64,000 bases of DNA, taken from contig NW_025955093.1 of the NCBI RefSeq assembly GCF_022376445.1, positions 1-64,000 on the forward strand, read 5' to 3'. Numbering within the stretch: position 1 is the first letter of the stretch; the number at the start of each line of letters is the position of its first letter. The position numbers and the translations under genes were made by a program. Source of the DNA: Fomitopsis serialis. Taxonomy: Eukaryota > Basidiomycota > Agaricomycetes > Polyporales > Fomitopsidaceae. Below are positions 35,001-47,309 of the stretch, piece by piece. The notes beneath the pieces are model-generated. The model did no database searches. It was not told where the DNA came from and was given only the letters and a program-made list of their open reading frames with translations.

Positions 35001-36420
35001 TCACGAGAGCTCTGATCACAACGTGATTGCGTGCTCGGCGATGAACGCGAAGCGCAATGCGAAGATCGTCGCTTCGTCAGGGATGTACAAGACATCTCGC
35101 AGTCCAGTACGCGCGTTCACATGGTCTCGAGATCGCTATCGAGGGCAGTGGTCGCAGCCCTGTAGGCACATCCTTCACCGAGGGCCACTGCCCTCAGCCG
35201 CTAATTCAACTACGCCCGCGTCGACCCTGAGAGGAAGATCGGCTACGTTTCAGGCGGAGCGATCTGCGAGACCATCGACAAGGCCGCAACTGAGCATCAT
35301 GGCTTTGCGACAGTCGGCGGTACGTATGTTTCGTTACTTTCCGCGTAGTATGACTACGCGTTCACTGATGCCTGACATAGACTGATGTAGCTGGCCTGAT
35401 CATCGGCGGAGGCTACGGCTACCTGTCGCCGTCTCACGGAATCGCTCTCGACAACGTCCTCGAGGTAGGTCTCATTCAGCTTTATGCTGCACGTATCCTC
35501 ACATGTTCCTAGGCCACCACTGTCCTCGCTTGGCCGTCAAGGCGAGCAAGATAGAACCCGAGCTATTCTGGGGCATCCGCGGTGGTGGGTCCAACTCCGG
35601 TGTCGTCTCTGGTCTCGGTTTCCAGCTCTACGACCAGCGCCGAACCGTCTTCGTTACGTCGCAATCTACGACCGTAATCAGCTCTAGGCGCTGACCGAGG
35701 TCACTGCGGAGTGGTGGGACGACCCGGGCGACAAGTCCTCGCAGATCCAGACAGCAGTCGTTGGGCCTAATGGCAAGCCTGTCGTGGCCGCCCCAACCTT
35801 CTGCGACGGCTCCGAGGCGGAGGGCCGAGCGTTCTACAAGATGTTCGTTGGCATTGATCCCATCTGAGGTTGCCAACGCGCTGCAGGTGCCGTTCTTTCA
35901 GCTCTTGTTGCCCGTATGGTCATTCATCTAACGCAGTGCCTCACATAACCCGGTCGCATACCACGGTCGTCGTCGGTCACGGTGTCTATCATAAAAGGTA
36001 CCGCGCATCGCAAGCCCGAATACGAGACCGTGTTCAAGGCGTTAGATCGTGCCGCCGAGCCCATCGCCTGCCCGGGTCTGAACCCGATGGCCACATTGAG
36101 GCACTTCCCGCTCCACCAGATCGTCGCCCAAGACAGCGAGGAATCCCCATTCCGCCGTGACTCCGTCCTGTCCGTGCTCGTCAACGCGCTGTGGGTCGAG
36201 GATACGCCGGAAGATTTGAAGCGCGGTCGCAACAATGAACACCGTTGCGGCGAGTTTCTTTCTATTTGGCATCTATTTCTGGTAGGTCAGGACTGCGCCC
36301 ACATGCAGGATCCCGCGTACGCCGGCCACTTCGAGGGGTTGACGGAGCCTGGGGCGAGGAAGCGACTGGAACAGCTGGAAGAGGACTACTAGCCCTGGCG
36401 CAGCAACCGGCTCTTGAGAT
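35001..36420 (+). pseudogene. FAD-linked oxidoreductase (berberine-bridge type), unit 3, broken
   Basis: Same gene as unit 2 with different damage. Clear segments: MNAKRNAKIVASSGM; GGAICETIDKAATEHHGFATV; AGLIIGGGYGYLSPSHGIAL; PELFWGIRGGGSNSGVV then GLGFQLYDQRRTVF; FCDGSEAEGRAFYKMFVGID; FRRDSVLSVLVNALWVEDTP; AHMQDPAYAGHFEGL; EQLEEDY stop at about 36,392. The GGGH motif region is deleted or scrambled here. The substrate-domain half is better kept than in unit 2. Pseudogene. Confidence 0.85.
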
Positions 36421-37584
36421 AGTTTTGCAAGATAGGCTTTCGCCTCGTCTGCCTATGCCTCTGACCCGTCTCACGATTGCGACCACAGTGTATCCCAGTC
36501 GTCCCTTTGGAACCTCCATGGGCCGTCCAAGGCTTGTCCGCGATCGTTCGCGGCTCTTTGTTCCCGTGCGGGACTACGTGGTGTCTCGTGTGGATGCGAG
36601 TACACTTCTGTCACGCTCACGCGCCAGTCGCACCGTTGTGCGCGTCATGAAGGTCCTCGGAGGAGAAACCATCGGAGTAGAAAGCTTCTTGAAAGAGTTC
36701 ACGGCCATGAATGGCGATGAGGGCGGAGTATGAGCCAAGGACTTCGTGTACTTATACCCTTATTCTTGACGAACATGGAGCGATCATTTCGGTATGTACA
36801 CAAGGCCACGACACGCGGGTACATCATTGAGTAAACTACATGTTGCTACTCGTCCGCAGCCTCCGCGGCATGATCAGTCTTGGCCCGAACGACATAGAGT
36901 GCGTGAGCTATCTTTCTCAGGTCGGACTCCTCGCGGATGGCCAGGGAAGACTTGCGGTCAGCAATGAGTTTTCCTGCACCTCCCATTCGTCCCGGAGACG
37001 TTGATATGTGCCGCATATTAATATTGTGGGTCTTGCGCGCAGAAGCGTACCATGAAATCCGGCAGATCCCTCGTCAGGATCGGCAGGGAGACTTCGCAGA
37101 CGCGTCGGCAGCAGCAGCTCCTGAACCTGGGAGGCCACCGACACCCGCCACTGGGATGACGATTACGTCGACGAGCCCCGCCTGCTCGATCGGCTTTGCG
37201 TCGTCCAGCGCCTTGGCAGGAAACGCTGTCTGATTCATATACGACCCTAGCACGTTCTCGGGACACGACCTACACCCACTTCAAGGTTCAGCGGGGTGCC
37301 CACACGCGTAGACAGGCGGGGCCACTCACGCGGTGCTAGAGTTGCAGATGTCGCCGGCGGTGTGCGCCAGATTCATCAGGGCTCTGGTCGACCTCGAAGT
37401 GCGTGTTGGTTTTGTCCGCCGTGTGCGCACAAACGTTACCACCGGTGCCTTTCGCTCGTAGGCAGCGAGCACGACAGTGCCGCCTGGCGGCTGCACGCAG
37501 CCTGGGGAGCGCGAGAGAGGTGCGGTGCATTTCGCCAGGGCAGATACTGGGACGAGGCTCATGCGCCTTAAGCGCGCCACCTAC
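36421..37584. other. Flank of FAD oxidoreductase, unit 3
   Basis: The + strand 36,453-36,733 is open: RDYVVSRVDASTLLSRSRAS, then VMKVLGGETIGVESFLKEF; the matching frame in unit 2 is broken. Family not recognised. The remainder matches 22,500-23,409. Confidence 0.3.
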
Positions 37585-39429
37585 ATGCTACGTCAGGTAC
37601 CTCCAATGGTTATAGCGCGTGAGGGATGACTCGAATCCGTGAGACGGGCAGGCAGGCGGCGAGCGGGATGGAGGAGAAAGGCCCAGAATCACAGCATTAT
37701 CTTGGACGGCGCGCACCGTTCTCGCCGTCCGCCGTTTGCAAGCGGTGCGAGGTCGCGGCAGGCAAAGGACCCCCAGCATTGCTGGTTCCAGTTGGGCGCA
37801 TTCACAGGCGTGCTCAGTCCGTGCACGGCAGCCAGATCGAGCTCGTTGTTACGCGCGAAGGGTCGCGGTGGACACGAGGCGGGAGTCGGGCAGACCTGAC
37901 AAGAACGCGCAGCTGCACAAGAAGCGTACGAGGGGCCGGATTTGCCACGAGCATCCCATGCGTGGTCCTTGCGATCTGCGAGGGCTTGGGGAGTGGGAAG
38001 AGGGTCCACGCGTCAGGGCTTGACCAGGCAGGATACTCGGGGAAGCAGTGCCCGGGTAACGGGGACGCTCGAAGAGAACGTTATCCAGTGCGACAGCAGT
38101 GCGGCGCCGCGCAGAATGCCAGCCAGAGGTGAAGCATCCTCGCGCGCCTGCTTGGGAATGATGTCCGCGCCGCTCGCACTACCGCCCGCCGGAAGGGCTG
38201 CCGACTTCTCTGCGCTCGATCTTCTTCCGTCCAAGAGGGCCACCGTGATGGGCGAGCCAGAGGGGGAAATTGCGAGGCAGAGAGGTCGGCGCCCTCTGGA
38301 TGCGACCACCCGGCCCGAAGCCAACGCGAACATCGACAGAGGGCACCGGCGCGTAGTCTCACTGCGGTTGCGGCGTGGAGAAGTAGGGGAGGGCGCTGGG
38401 CGCGAGCGACGTGCAGTTGTGGAAATGCGCGACGTGCGAGTTTGCCCATAGTTGAAGACGCCGCCCTCGAAGATGAGCGTGCGCGAGCTTTCCGAGTGGT
38501 CGCATTGATGCGCACGGCTTGATCTTTCGAGCGAGATTGGCCACCGCGCGCCGCGCGCCCCCGCACTCGGGCGATGAGTAGTTTGGCAGCGGGAACGGTA
38601 GGAGAAGAGTGACTTCGTGCGCCGGGATCCCAGCGCGTTCCATCGCGCGTACTGGTGTTGAGTGCGTACATATGGAGATCGTTCAACATCGACTACCTGC
38701 GCAGATTGGGTTAGCCGAGTTCGAGTAATAAACCGCATGTCTGGCACACACCTCCCACACGCACACGGTGATTCTTCGTAATGGGGCCCGCCGGTTGTCG
38801 GCGCAGGTGCGCTATCCAGCGCCTTGGCTAAGCGGCGGTGGCTCAATCGTAGACGGCGAGTGTCCCTGGGTTGGCAAGGACCGCGTCAAGGAAGGTGCCT
38901 TATGAGCTTGTTGCGGGCTGGGTACCTGTCCGGGGAGTTCTTCCGCGTTTGCAGCAGGAGTTGTTCGAGCTCGTCTATGACGTGTAGCTTGGAAGTCTCC
39001 CGGCTGCTCGTGGACGGCTGTGGGCGGGACGTTGTGAGCTGGCTGAGGTGGATAGAAGCCGTTGGATGCGCGAGTGATAGGGGCAGCGCAACGGGGACAA
39101 GCTGTATGCGGTGTTCTCGGGGCTTCCACGCCCTGCTCAAGCCCCGCCTGCCCGCTGCGGAAGCAGCTAAGCTGTGGTATGCCTTAGCGACACCTGCATA
39201 ACAGTGTTCGGTGTGTCTACACGGAGCGACTCACTGATCAGCTGCTCGAGTCGGCGTGTCGATGTGTTGGTGAGAGTCTGCGAGAGTGGCACGAGTATGC
39301 TATCAGCGCTGGAATCCTGCTGACCAACGGTACATGGTGGCTTGCAGCGGCGAGGGTCTATTGATGTTCGTGAGGACGTCGACAACCATGGTGTCCGGGC
39401 GAGTCCATTGCTGTCCGCCGATGCGATGT
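37585..39429. other. Block C, unit 3 (unassigned)
   Basis: Equivalent to the other C blocks. The right edge is interrupted by the long-inverted-repeat element, which splits a site intact in units 1, 2 and 4. No gene named. Confidence 0.35.
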
Positions 39430-40633
39430 ACGGTTGCCCGATAGTCCGAGGCCGGGCATTTTTCACGACGCGCCCAAGACGCGCCTCAGCCACCGTCAGC
39501 CACGTCGCGTCCGAGTCGCTCGTCTTCCGCCAGCTCCATCTCCTCAACAGCTCACTCTGTGCTCACCCTGCGGTCATAGCAGTGCACTTGCTGCACTACA
39601 AGCATCGGGAACAGCAGAACAGAGGTATTGGTAAGCTCGTAACGGCCTTCAAATTGCCTCAAAGCTTGACGAGCCCGGGAAGTGGTAAGCGCCCGACGCC
39701 GCCGCGACTCGCTTCGAGGTCTGGTGGACACAACAACTAAGGTGCATGGCTGGGTGATACAAGTACACGGGATGCTGAACAGGTATGCAGATTATCATAG
39801 GATGGTATGGCACTCGGTATCGAATATTGAGCGTCCGGCAGGCCCAATAGAAATACTGTAAGGCATCCTGAGGCTCTCGGTTCAGGCATTTGGCGTGCTT
39901 GCTATGTCTGGTGGTGGGCCACCGGGGGTGATGTACACATAGGTAGATGTATGGTTCCAGACACCAGATATATATTTCGGTTCTGTAAATGTACACGAAG
40001 GTTTGTACTACTCCCAGACAAAGGTCTAATACTACTACTTATCACTCACCTGTCACAGCCGTGAATAGATGTGAAATTGTCATTGGACCTCCACTACGTC
40101 GGCACATCGTCGTGCTTAGTATGGCAGTGGACTTGAGACCAGTTTCTTTTCTTGCAATCAATATGCTGTCACTCCGAGTCGACATAGGATGTTCTAACTT
40201 GTTTGAGCCGTGCGCGTAGCAGACACAGTGTGCATGAATAGCTCACCATACAATATATTCTCTACCCATAGAAGCACCTCTCTTATCGTACAGTACCCTT
40301 AGTCTATCCAGAAAAGGGGGTGTAGGTATCCTCCAGACTTGTGCATTTGAGTCCGAGCGAGTCGCGGCGGCGTCGGGCGCTTACCACTTCCCGGGCTCGT
40401 CAAGCTTTGAGGCAATTTGAAGGCCGTTACGAGCTTACCAATACCTCTGTTCTGCTGTTCCCGATGCTTGTAGTGCAGCAAGTGCACTGCTATGACCGCA
40501 GGGTGAGCACAGAGTGAGCTGTTGAGGAGATGGAGCTGGCGGAAGACGAGCGACGCGACGTGGCTGACGGTGGCTGAGGCGCGTCTTGGGCGCGTCGTGA
40601 AAAATGCCCGGCCTCGGACTATCGGGCAACCGT
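39430..40633. mobile_element. Long-TIR element, 1.2 kb, arms about 300 bp
   Basis: It starts ACGGTTGCCCGATAG and ends with its inverted copy. Arms 39,430 to about 39,729 and about 40,328 to 40,633 are nearly identical inverted copies, with a 6-nt extra in the left arm and about 13 nt extra in the right. The middle (about 600 bp) is AT-rich with no coding frame. Flanks TGCGATGT and AGCGATGT suggest an 8-bp target duplication with one mismatch. Units 2 and 4 keep the empty site (GATGCGATGTCGTGGTCGTG). Long TIRs with a 7 to 9-bp duplication fit Mutator-like or hAT-like elements; no transposase. Confidence 0.88.
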
Positions 40634-42329
40634 AGCGATGTCGTGGTCGTGCCAGTGTACATACTCGGTGTGACAACGTGGCGCGCGGCGCAAGGGGACC
40701 CCGAGACTAGGGTTAGTGGTGAATCGCCGAGGCGGGATGTCATGTTACAGCCCCGATCACTACTCTATGGACACCATCGCTGGTAAATGAAGGACGGGCG
40801 CGGCGGGAAGCGTACAGTGCACAGCCAGTGCAGCGTCGGGAAGTGTGGAGGGGAAAACCGTCGGACGCCTGCGGGCGTCATCACAATCACGATTCTTTCT
40901 TTCTCTTTTCGCTCGTCTCTCCATCTCGCTGAGCGCGTTTTCTGACAGAGTGTTACAATACCATTCCACTACGGTACTACCGACTCTACCGGCGCGCTTA
41001 CGACGAGCCAGAAGGCTGCGACGCGGACCCGCAAGTAGGACGAGACGAGCGCCGCAACGACGAGTGCCATGCCGCACCTGCTGGTCGCGATCAGCAAAAG
41101 CATCGCGTGCGTGCTGCCAGCATCCTACCGAGACAAGGGTCTGCCTTTTAACGTTCAACGTTCAACGTTCACCGCTGGAGGGTCAATCAACCAACGTCCG
41201 TCGCCTGGCAGAAGGGTGCTCATGTGGCCGCTGTGCGATACTTTCCTCATTCGGTATCGTTCCTTCCCGATCTAGCAACCACTCACGCGCCGCGCCTCTT
41301 AAGTTCGAACCGTCTCCCACTCGCCGACGTCTCTTCTGCTACTAGTTTGTTGTCTCTCACTCTCGTTCCCATGCTCATGTGTCTTCGTGTGTATTGATAC
41401 TGGGCCGCGTCAGGCCGCGTCGCCCTGCTCCCTATCGAGTCTCCCCAGTTCTCTCATCTCGCAGTCCTGACTCCGGCACACTTGTGCGACGAGACGGTCG
41501 TGTCTGCAGCACTAATCGAGTAGCAAGTCGAGCAGAACGAGTCGGGTCGAGTCGCGCATTTTGATATCGGTAAGTGTTCCTCTGGTTTCGGCGGCCTGAC
41601 TACTCATTACAGGACCACAACCGTCGTCCTTCACCAAGCCCTACGTCCATCTCGACTACTTGACCTCCCTACATCGGGACGGGCGCGTGTGTTTTGTTGC
41701 CGTTGTCGTCGCCACACACGCATCACGGCGAGCGCAAGTGCGGCGGGGCAGGCAGGCTCGCGGCGGGGTGGCTGCTGTTCGTCTCTACGCAAATGCATAT
41801 TAACCGGGACATCATCCCTCAAGGCCTCAAGACGAGAGCGTCGCGACTCAGTGGCGGGGAGTCACCGCCCTCAAGCCCAATTACTGTGAGTCCACGTCGC
41901 CACCAACCCTCAAGCCTGGCGACTATGAGTCTGCTCTCCTCATCAACATCCGCTCTCTACCACCGTCGTCTTTCTTGCGGTCGTCGTCAGTAAATCTCGA
42001 CCCCTCTGTCCGTCCTCTACCGCATGCGGCTCACACCGTTCGCGCTATCCCGTCGTCAAGCATGAGCACCCCGTATGTGTCCACTATCACGCCGTCGACG
42101 GCCTGCCTCGCCTATCCGCTCAACGCGTGCGCGCACCTCAGCATGCCGAAGCCGTTCGTGCACTTGACTAGGCCACCTCTCGACGTCGCGTTGGATTCCT
42201 GTACTTCAGGTAGCCTCGGCCGCCTCGTTCGCAGTAGGTGCCGCCCAAACGCTATCCTCCGACACCGCACTTCCGTCCCCATGCTCGCCGTCCTCTCCCT
42301 CGACGACCTCTCTCCCGAACGCCGCAGCC
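40634..42329. other. Block D upstream part, unit 3
   Basis: Contains the conserved 43-nt intron (41,570-41,612) and the small TCGA-bounded segment in the unit 1 orientation (41,997 to about 42,195). No named gene. Confidence 0.5.
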
Positions 42330-43127
42330 ATGGCGTCCGCAGTTGCCCGCCTCCACCGCATGCAATGCCTACTCTCCCTCGCATCCTCCTTCACTGCGTC
42401 CCCGTCTAGCGGGGCCATGATCTTCCTCCCCACCCACCGCCGTGCCATGATGTCTGCCCTCTCGCGACGACCCGCCGACTACAACATCCGCCGATTGCCA
42501 CGTCCGTCCAAGCCGCTGAGCCAGACACCCCCTGTGATCATTTCCTACTAGAAGGCGAAGGCGAAAGCTCCGTCGACGAACTTGCTCTCCCCCGATGCGG
42601 CGTCGCCGCAAGTAGCAGCGCGCCCGCCGCTCGCTCCGAAGAACGAGGGGCACAAGCCCACCATCAAACCGACCAAAGCTGTCATCACAGTCGTGCGTAG
42701 CCCCGGACCGCTCCACTCACGACCTGTACGCTGACAGACCAACAACGTGCGGTACAGACACCCGGCGCTGTGCGGCGGCTCCGCGTACTGCTCAAGGGGC
42801 CCACGCCCAGCTCATACGGATAGGCGTGCGGAACAAGGGCTGCGCAGGGCTCTCGTACCACCTCGAATACGTCGACAAGCTGGGCAAGTTCGACGAGGTG
42901 GTCGAGCAGGACGGCGTGAAGGTCCTCATCGACAGCAAGGCGCTCTTCTCCCTCATCGGCAGCGAGATGGACTGGCATGAGGACGCGCTCAGGTGCATTA
43001 GTCCCCCGTGTTCCCACCTGCGATCGTGCTCATCTCGCTCCGTATGTGCAGCACGAAGCTCGCGTTCAAGGACCCGAACATCAAGGACCCGTGCGGGTGC
43101 GGAGAGGCGTTCGGCGTCGGCTCGTGA
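42330..43127 (+). pseudogene. Isa1-type Fe-S assembly protein, unit 3, broken
   Basis: The presequence starts at ATG 42,330 and runs to TAG at 42,549 after PPVIISY. The first-intron donor is kept (GTGCGT at 42,693), but the acceptor CAG has become CGG. One base is missing just before CAGCTCATACGG (around 42,808), shifting the core frame; past it, NKGCAGLSY, LGKFDEVVEQDGVK and the CGCGEAF end remain recognisable. At least three independent lesions. Confidence 0.85.
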
Positions 43128-44014
43128 GCGGCGCGCGCCGAGCCTGAGGTGTACGCTTACCGTGTTTTCTGTATCATCCCGGATGATGCCTGTGCGCACG
43201 AGCTATTCAATATCCCTGCTTCATCACATCTGTATTCATATACATCGCTACCCAGTAATACACTAGAGTGTTCGGACCGTACGCTTCGCCATCTCCACTC
43301 GTGAAGTACAGTACCGTAGCTATAGGTTTGGATGCAAGTGGCAGCTCTGTCACGACGCCGCTCCGTTAATATCTACGCTTCGCTGTACCATCGTGCTCAC
43401 GTTGTCTCCGTGTTTCGCGGCGAGGCACACGGAGGTAATACAACAGCAGTCTCGCTCGAGCCTCGACGTTCGTCGACGTCGTCTGGCGGTGGAAGACTTC
43501 GGTGAACTCGGTTGTGCTCCCCGTGTTGTCCCTGTGGCTCACGCGCTCCAGCTCAAGCTGAAATATATACGGTTCCAGTATCGACGAAAACCTGATACCT
43601 AGAACAACCGAATGTTTGTCTCGAGGACACACCCATACCGCTGTCTGTCCAATTCTTCAATTCCCGAGAAATGATCATGTATGATACAAGCATAAGTGGG
43701 CGCGAATTCTTTCTCCGACAACAACATAGCCTTCGACCCGGGTTGCGGCCGCGGGGCCATTCTATACGTTGAGACCGCACAACAAATTAGTAGAACGGTC
43801 TAATGATGATGGTCCTATGCTCACGAACTGCATGCGACGATACGAGCCTGGTTGCAGGGTTGTAAGGATGTCAGTCCGTGCTGCCTCGAGGACCCTCGGC
43901 CTGGGGTTGCACCTCTGCGGCGGTATTCTTCTGTTCAACTTGCATCCTCTGATGATGTATATTATCGATGTCCTGCCTCCAGCTGTCCAATTCTCGGTAA
44001 TTATGCACAGTACT
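43128..44014. other. Unit 3/unit 4 junction spacer
   Basis: Isa1 3' flank, unit-start block at about 43,408, and F-box 3' flank. The - strand 44,014-43,871 continues the F-box frame past TGA for 47 codons, with one in-frame codon loss relative to units 1 to 3. Confidence 0.5.
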
Positions 44015-45490
44015 TCAAGGGACATTCAGCTTTCCTTCGCGGTTTGACAAATTCCATAGTACTACGTACCTCAATATACCTCGTCCATGCGAGTGTGGCA
44101 TCTTCCGCCCGACGAGCTCGTCCAACCGATCGTACCGTTCTCGTAGTGCTGAACCCATCCCAGTGTCGCCAGACGTCCAATAGCCTTCAACCTCGCCAGT
44201 GCCTATACAGAAGCCACACGACGCAACAGTACCGGAGAAGTGCTTCTCCTGCAGGATACTGTCCAATCGCGCCAGGACATCATCCTGCTCCATCGTCGTC
44301 AGCAGTCCGTCCAGGTCTTCAGCCATGTGGTCTGTCCGAAGCCATAACATAACACCCATAGCTTGGAAGTGTTTCGAGACGATGCGAGACAGGATGTGCG
44401 GGATCCAGGGCCACTCTGCAAAGGGGTAGTACAGCCGGATCTCCAACTTCCACAGTTGTTCGTGGTGTGAAAGGTTGTAATGTCGCTCTGTAAGCATGAA
44501 ACAATCAGCAAAGCGGCTTCAGAGAGAACAAAGAAAACTTTCCGACTGTGGCATCAATTGCACCATCACGAACAGCAGGTCTGTGATCGATATTGAGCAC
44601 AACCGTTTCTGCAGATGTGGAACTCGCGTCCAGCAAAGTCTGGCTTCTGCTGACTGCCGAGGATGAATCCAACTCGCCGACCACCCAAACATCGAGAAAG
44701 CGCACTCGAGAAGCCCGGCTGATCTGCACGAAGAGGTCTTCGACTGCTGGTGCAACCCGTCGCACTTGTAGATCGTCCAGATTTGCACAGTTCAGTGGGA
44801 GAGAGGCCGGGGAGACGCGCTGTTTCTGCACGCAGTCAACATAGATGCACCATATCTTCCTAAGCCGTGGGAGTGCTGAAACGAGGTGGGACAGCTGGGC
44901 GACACTCGACAAGGTGACATTGGAGATGCGTACAGTGTTGATGTAACTCAACACCCCAAGGAAGCCGATGTCCTCCCTTCGGACCAAGCCGATGGTCCAC
45001 TCAGCATCTTCAATGGTGATCCTCCACAACATCGGAACCTTGCCCGCGAGCATAGCGGCAAACGTCCCCAGGTGCCGGATCGGTTGACGCTCCCCGGGAG
45101 AAGCACCCAAAATGATGACCTGTTGAATGACCTCACGGAGGCGAGGTTTTGCGCGGAGTGTCTTGGAGAGCGAAAGGACGTCCTTCCGGTCTCGCAGATG
45201 GATGCGTTGACGAAGATGGTACCACGTCAGGAAGTACCAGTCTTGGCATACAAGGGCGCAGGATGTGAGAGTGGTCAGATGTGGCTCGCCCTTTATGATT
45301 CGATACTGGATATTCAACCCCATCGCGACGTGGTCGACAATCCGTTCACAGACCTCCACAGGAAGCCGCGGGATCGAAGGTCCGTGAGATATGCCCTCGG
45401 ACGTTGATGCGGCTCTACTGTAATGACCATGTATGAACTATGGTACGCGCGGCTGGACAGTGCCACTTACATCAACTCGACTCTGTCCAT
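44015..45490 (-). CDS. F-box protein, unit 4 (three exons)
   Basis: Exons 45,490-45,471, 45,417-44,570 and 44,487-44,015, total 1,341 nt, 446 residues, in frame. This copy decides the start: the ATG inside the first intron is out of frame here, whereas the 20-nt first exon (MDRVEL) splices cleanly through GTAAGT...TTACAG to AASTSEGISHG and LPVEVCERIVDHV. It is the most diverged copy at the protein level (MGLNIQYRIIKGEPH versus GWDTGYVVAKGEPH in unit 1) yet intact. Confidence 0.78.
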
Positions 45491-47309
45491 TCCTTTGACG
45501 TGGGATGTGCGCTATGGCGACGTGACCGCGCTGTCGGACCGCTGAAAGTCTCCCGCGTGCGCGTGGCGACAGCCACGCAGATCCTTGACGAAGGAAACAC
45601 GTTCCTAAAAGGTTAGTCTCAGACTGCGGCTCTACAAGACAGTACTAGTGCGATAACACACTACCTGATGGGCCCAGTACTGTATGAAACTGCCTGCCAG
45701 ACAAGCCAGGATGCGCCGTCTAGTCGTCGGTTCGCGCGGTACTGGCGACCGTAGGTGGTCACGACGCTAAAAGGAAAGCACGAGATCAGTAAAGATATCC
45801 GTTGGCGAAAGCAGAGTCACGGTCGTACATCGTCAGGACTCTCAATGTCTCTTCGTGTGCGCTGCAAGGACTCAGGCTTGAACCTGGACGAGGGGGAGAG
45901 CGCAGCGACAGTGAAGGCAATGATCAGTGACGTATATATGCATCAATAGAACGTAGCACGTTCGCCGCCGGTGGATGTGGAAACGTCGAACACAGACACA
46001 CGATACCACAAGTGGTTCTTTGCTTAACGCCGTGAGATCCGAGCTGTTCGCAGCCGATGCGAGGATAGCCCTCTATGGCCTGAAGCCTTTGCAAAACGAT
46101 ACACACGTCACTAACGTTCAGCGGCGATGCACGAGAAACGCGTAGTACAGTACCAGAGGACTGCCCTCCTTGAATAAGATGCACCTCATTCTGGTGAGCG
46201 CGCACGACGCATTCTGTCCAACCCTTGTTCAATGAATGCTTAGTAGCGCGTGCGAGCGATAGCCACATAGCGTGCATGAATCCGACCTCAGCAACGTCAG
46301 ACACCACTACATGGCACGGGAGGACATACCAGTAGGACCGTAGTGCGCTCAAGCAGTACATCAAGTGACCGTGATTTGTCTCGCATATCAGATCGATGAG
46401 GTGGGACTGTGTGTCTGCATACGTATGTTATTACATATGTTAGGTAAGCCCATCAGGCATACGCAAAAGTGACATACCTATGGGGGCCGGATCTGATTAT
46501 AGGTCGATGCAAGACGACCGCACTCAGCCTCCCGGCAATGTACCCGGCGAATGCACGAAGGCGGTGTGCGGACAGGTCGGAAGTACGGCCGTAGGTGGGC
46601 GTATGCTGAGAGGTATGGCGCGGATTTTTGTTGTCGTATCTGCGCAACCTCTTGGCTTTCTTACGATGAGATATATCTCACGCACGCGATGAACGACATC
46701 GTTAAGCTTCTGGGATTCACAAAACATCAGCAACAATGCTGCACGGAGAAGCGCGAGAACTCACGAGATGAAGACTGCCTGCGTGCTCTCAGAGTCTATC
46801 AGCAGTGTGTACGAAGCGCAGAATGAACGAACCCGCAAAGACGTTGAGCAGCCAGGTGTCGCATCAGCACTGATCCTAGTACACAAGTCCGCGGGTAGTG
46901 AAATGGCTGACAGACAATGAGTGTGACAAAGGCGTTCTAGTCCAAACTCACGTGGTGACATACCTACAACTCAGAAAGAGGCGGATTGGTCCTCGGGTGC
47001 ACGAAGTGCCATAGACTGGCAGCGCAAGCAGCAGCAGCCGATCATTTGGTTTGTGGCTGATAGCAGCTCAATCTCGGAGGACGGGATTAGGGACGAAGAT
47101 CACACAAGAGCAGAGGAGAGGTCACGGTGAGGCCGAGGACTCGTAACCGTGCACGAGCACCACTTGATCTAGGGCACGAGCTGCCGACCGCCTCTCGTGC
47201 TAGCTGGCTCAAGAACGGCGAGAACTGTCCGCGTACAAGGACGAGAGTGCGGTGCATTTTGCTAGCGCAGACGTTGAGACGAGGTCCATGCGCGCTAAGC
47301 GCGACACCT
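45491..47309. other. F-box upstream and remnant block, unit 4
   Basis: 45,491 to about 46,200 matches the upstream region of the other units. From about 46,200 it matches 18,060-18,990 of unit 2, and from about 47,245 it jumps to the equivalent of 23,330. Two deletions therefore removed the phosphatase 3' fragment and the FAD oxidoreductase. Part of the conserved unknown - strand frame survives at 46,240-46,070 (IVLQRLQAIEGYPR). Confidence 0.5.

Larger units (their letters stand above)
27345..43407. repeat. Tandem array unit 3
   Basis: About 16.1 kb, the longest unit. It has the same order as unit 2 plus a 1.2-kb long-inverted-repeat insertion at 39,430-40,633. Its phosphatase fragment is still an open frame of about 240 codons. 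Its D block resembles unit 1 (same orientation of the small invertible segment), while its middle resembles unit 2. Confidence 0.9.

Noticed and set aside
39431..39740. Protein-like frame in the long-TIR arm
   Set aside because: The same sequence occurs inverted in the other arm with frame-shifting indels; no domain; best explained as arm sequence.
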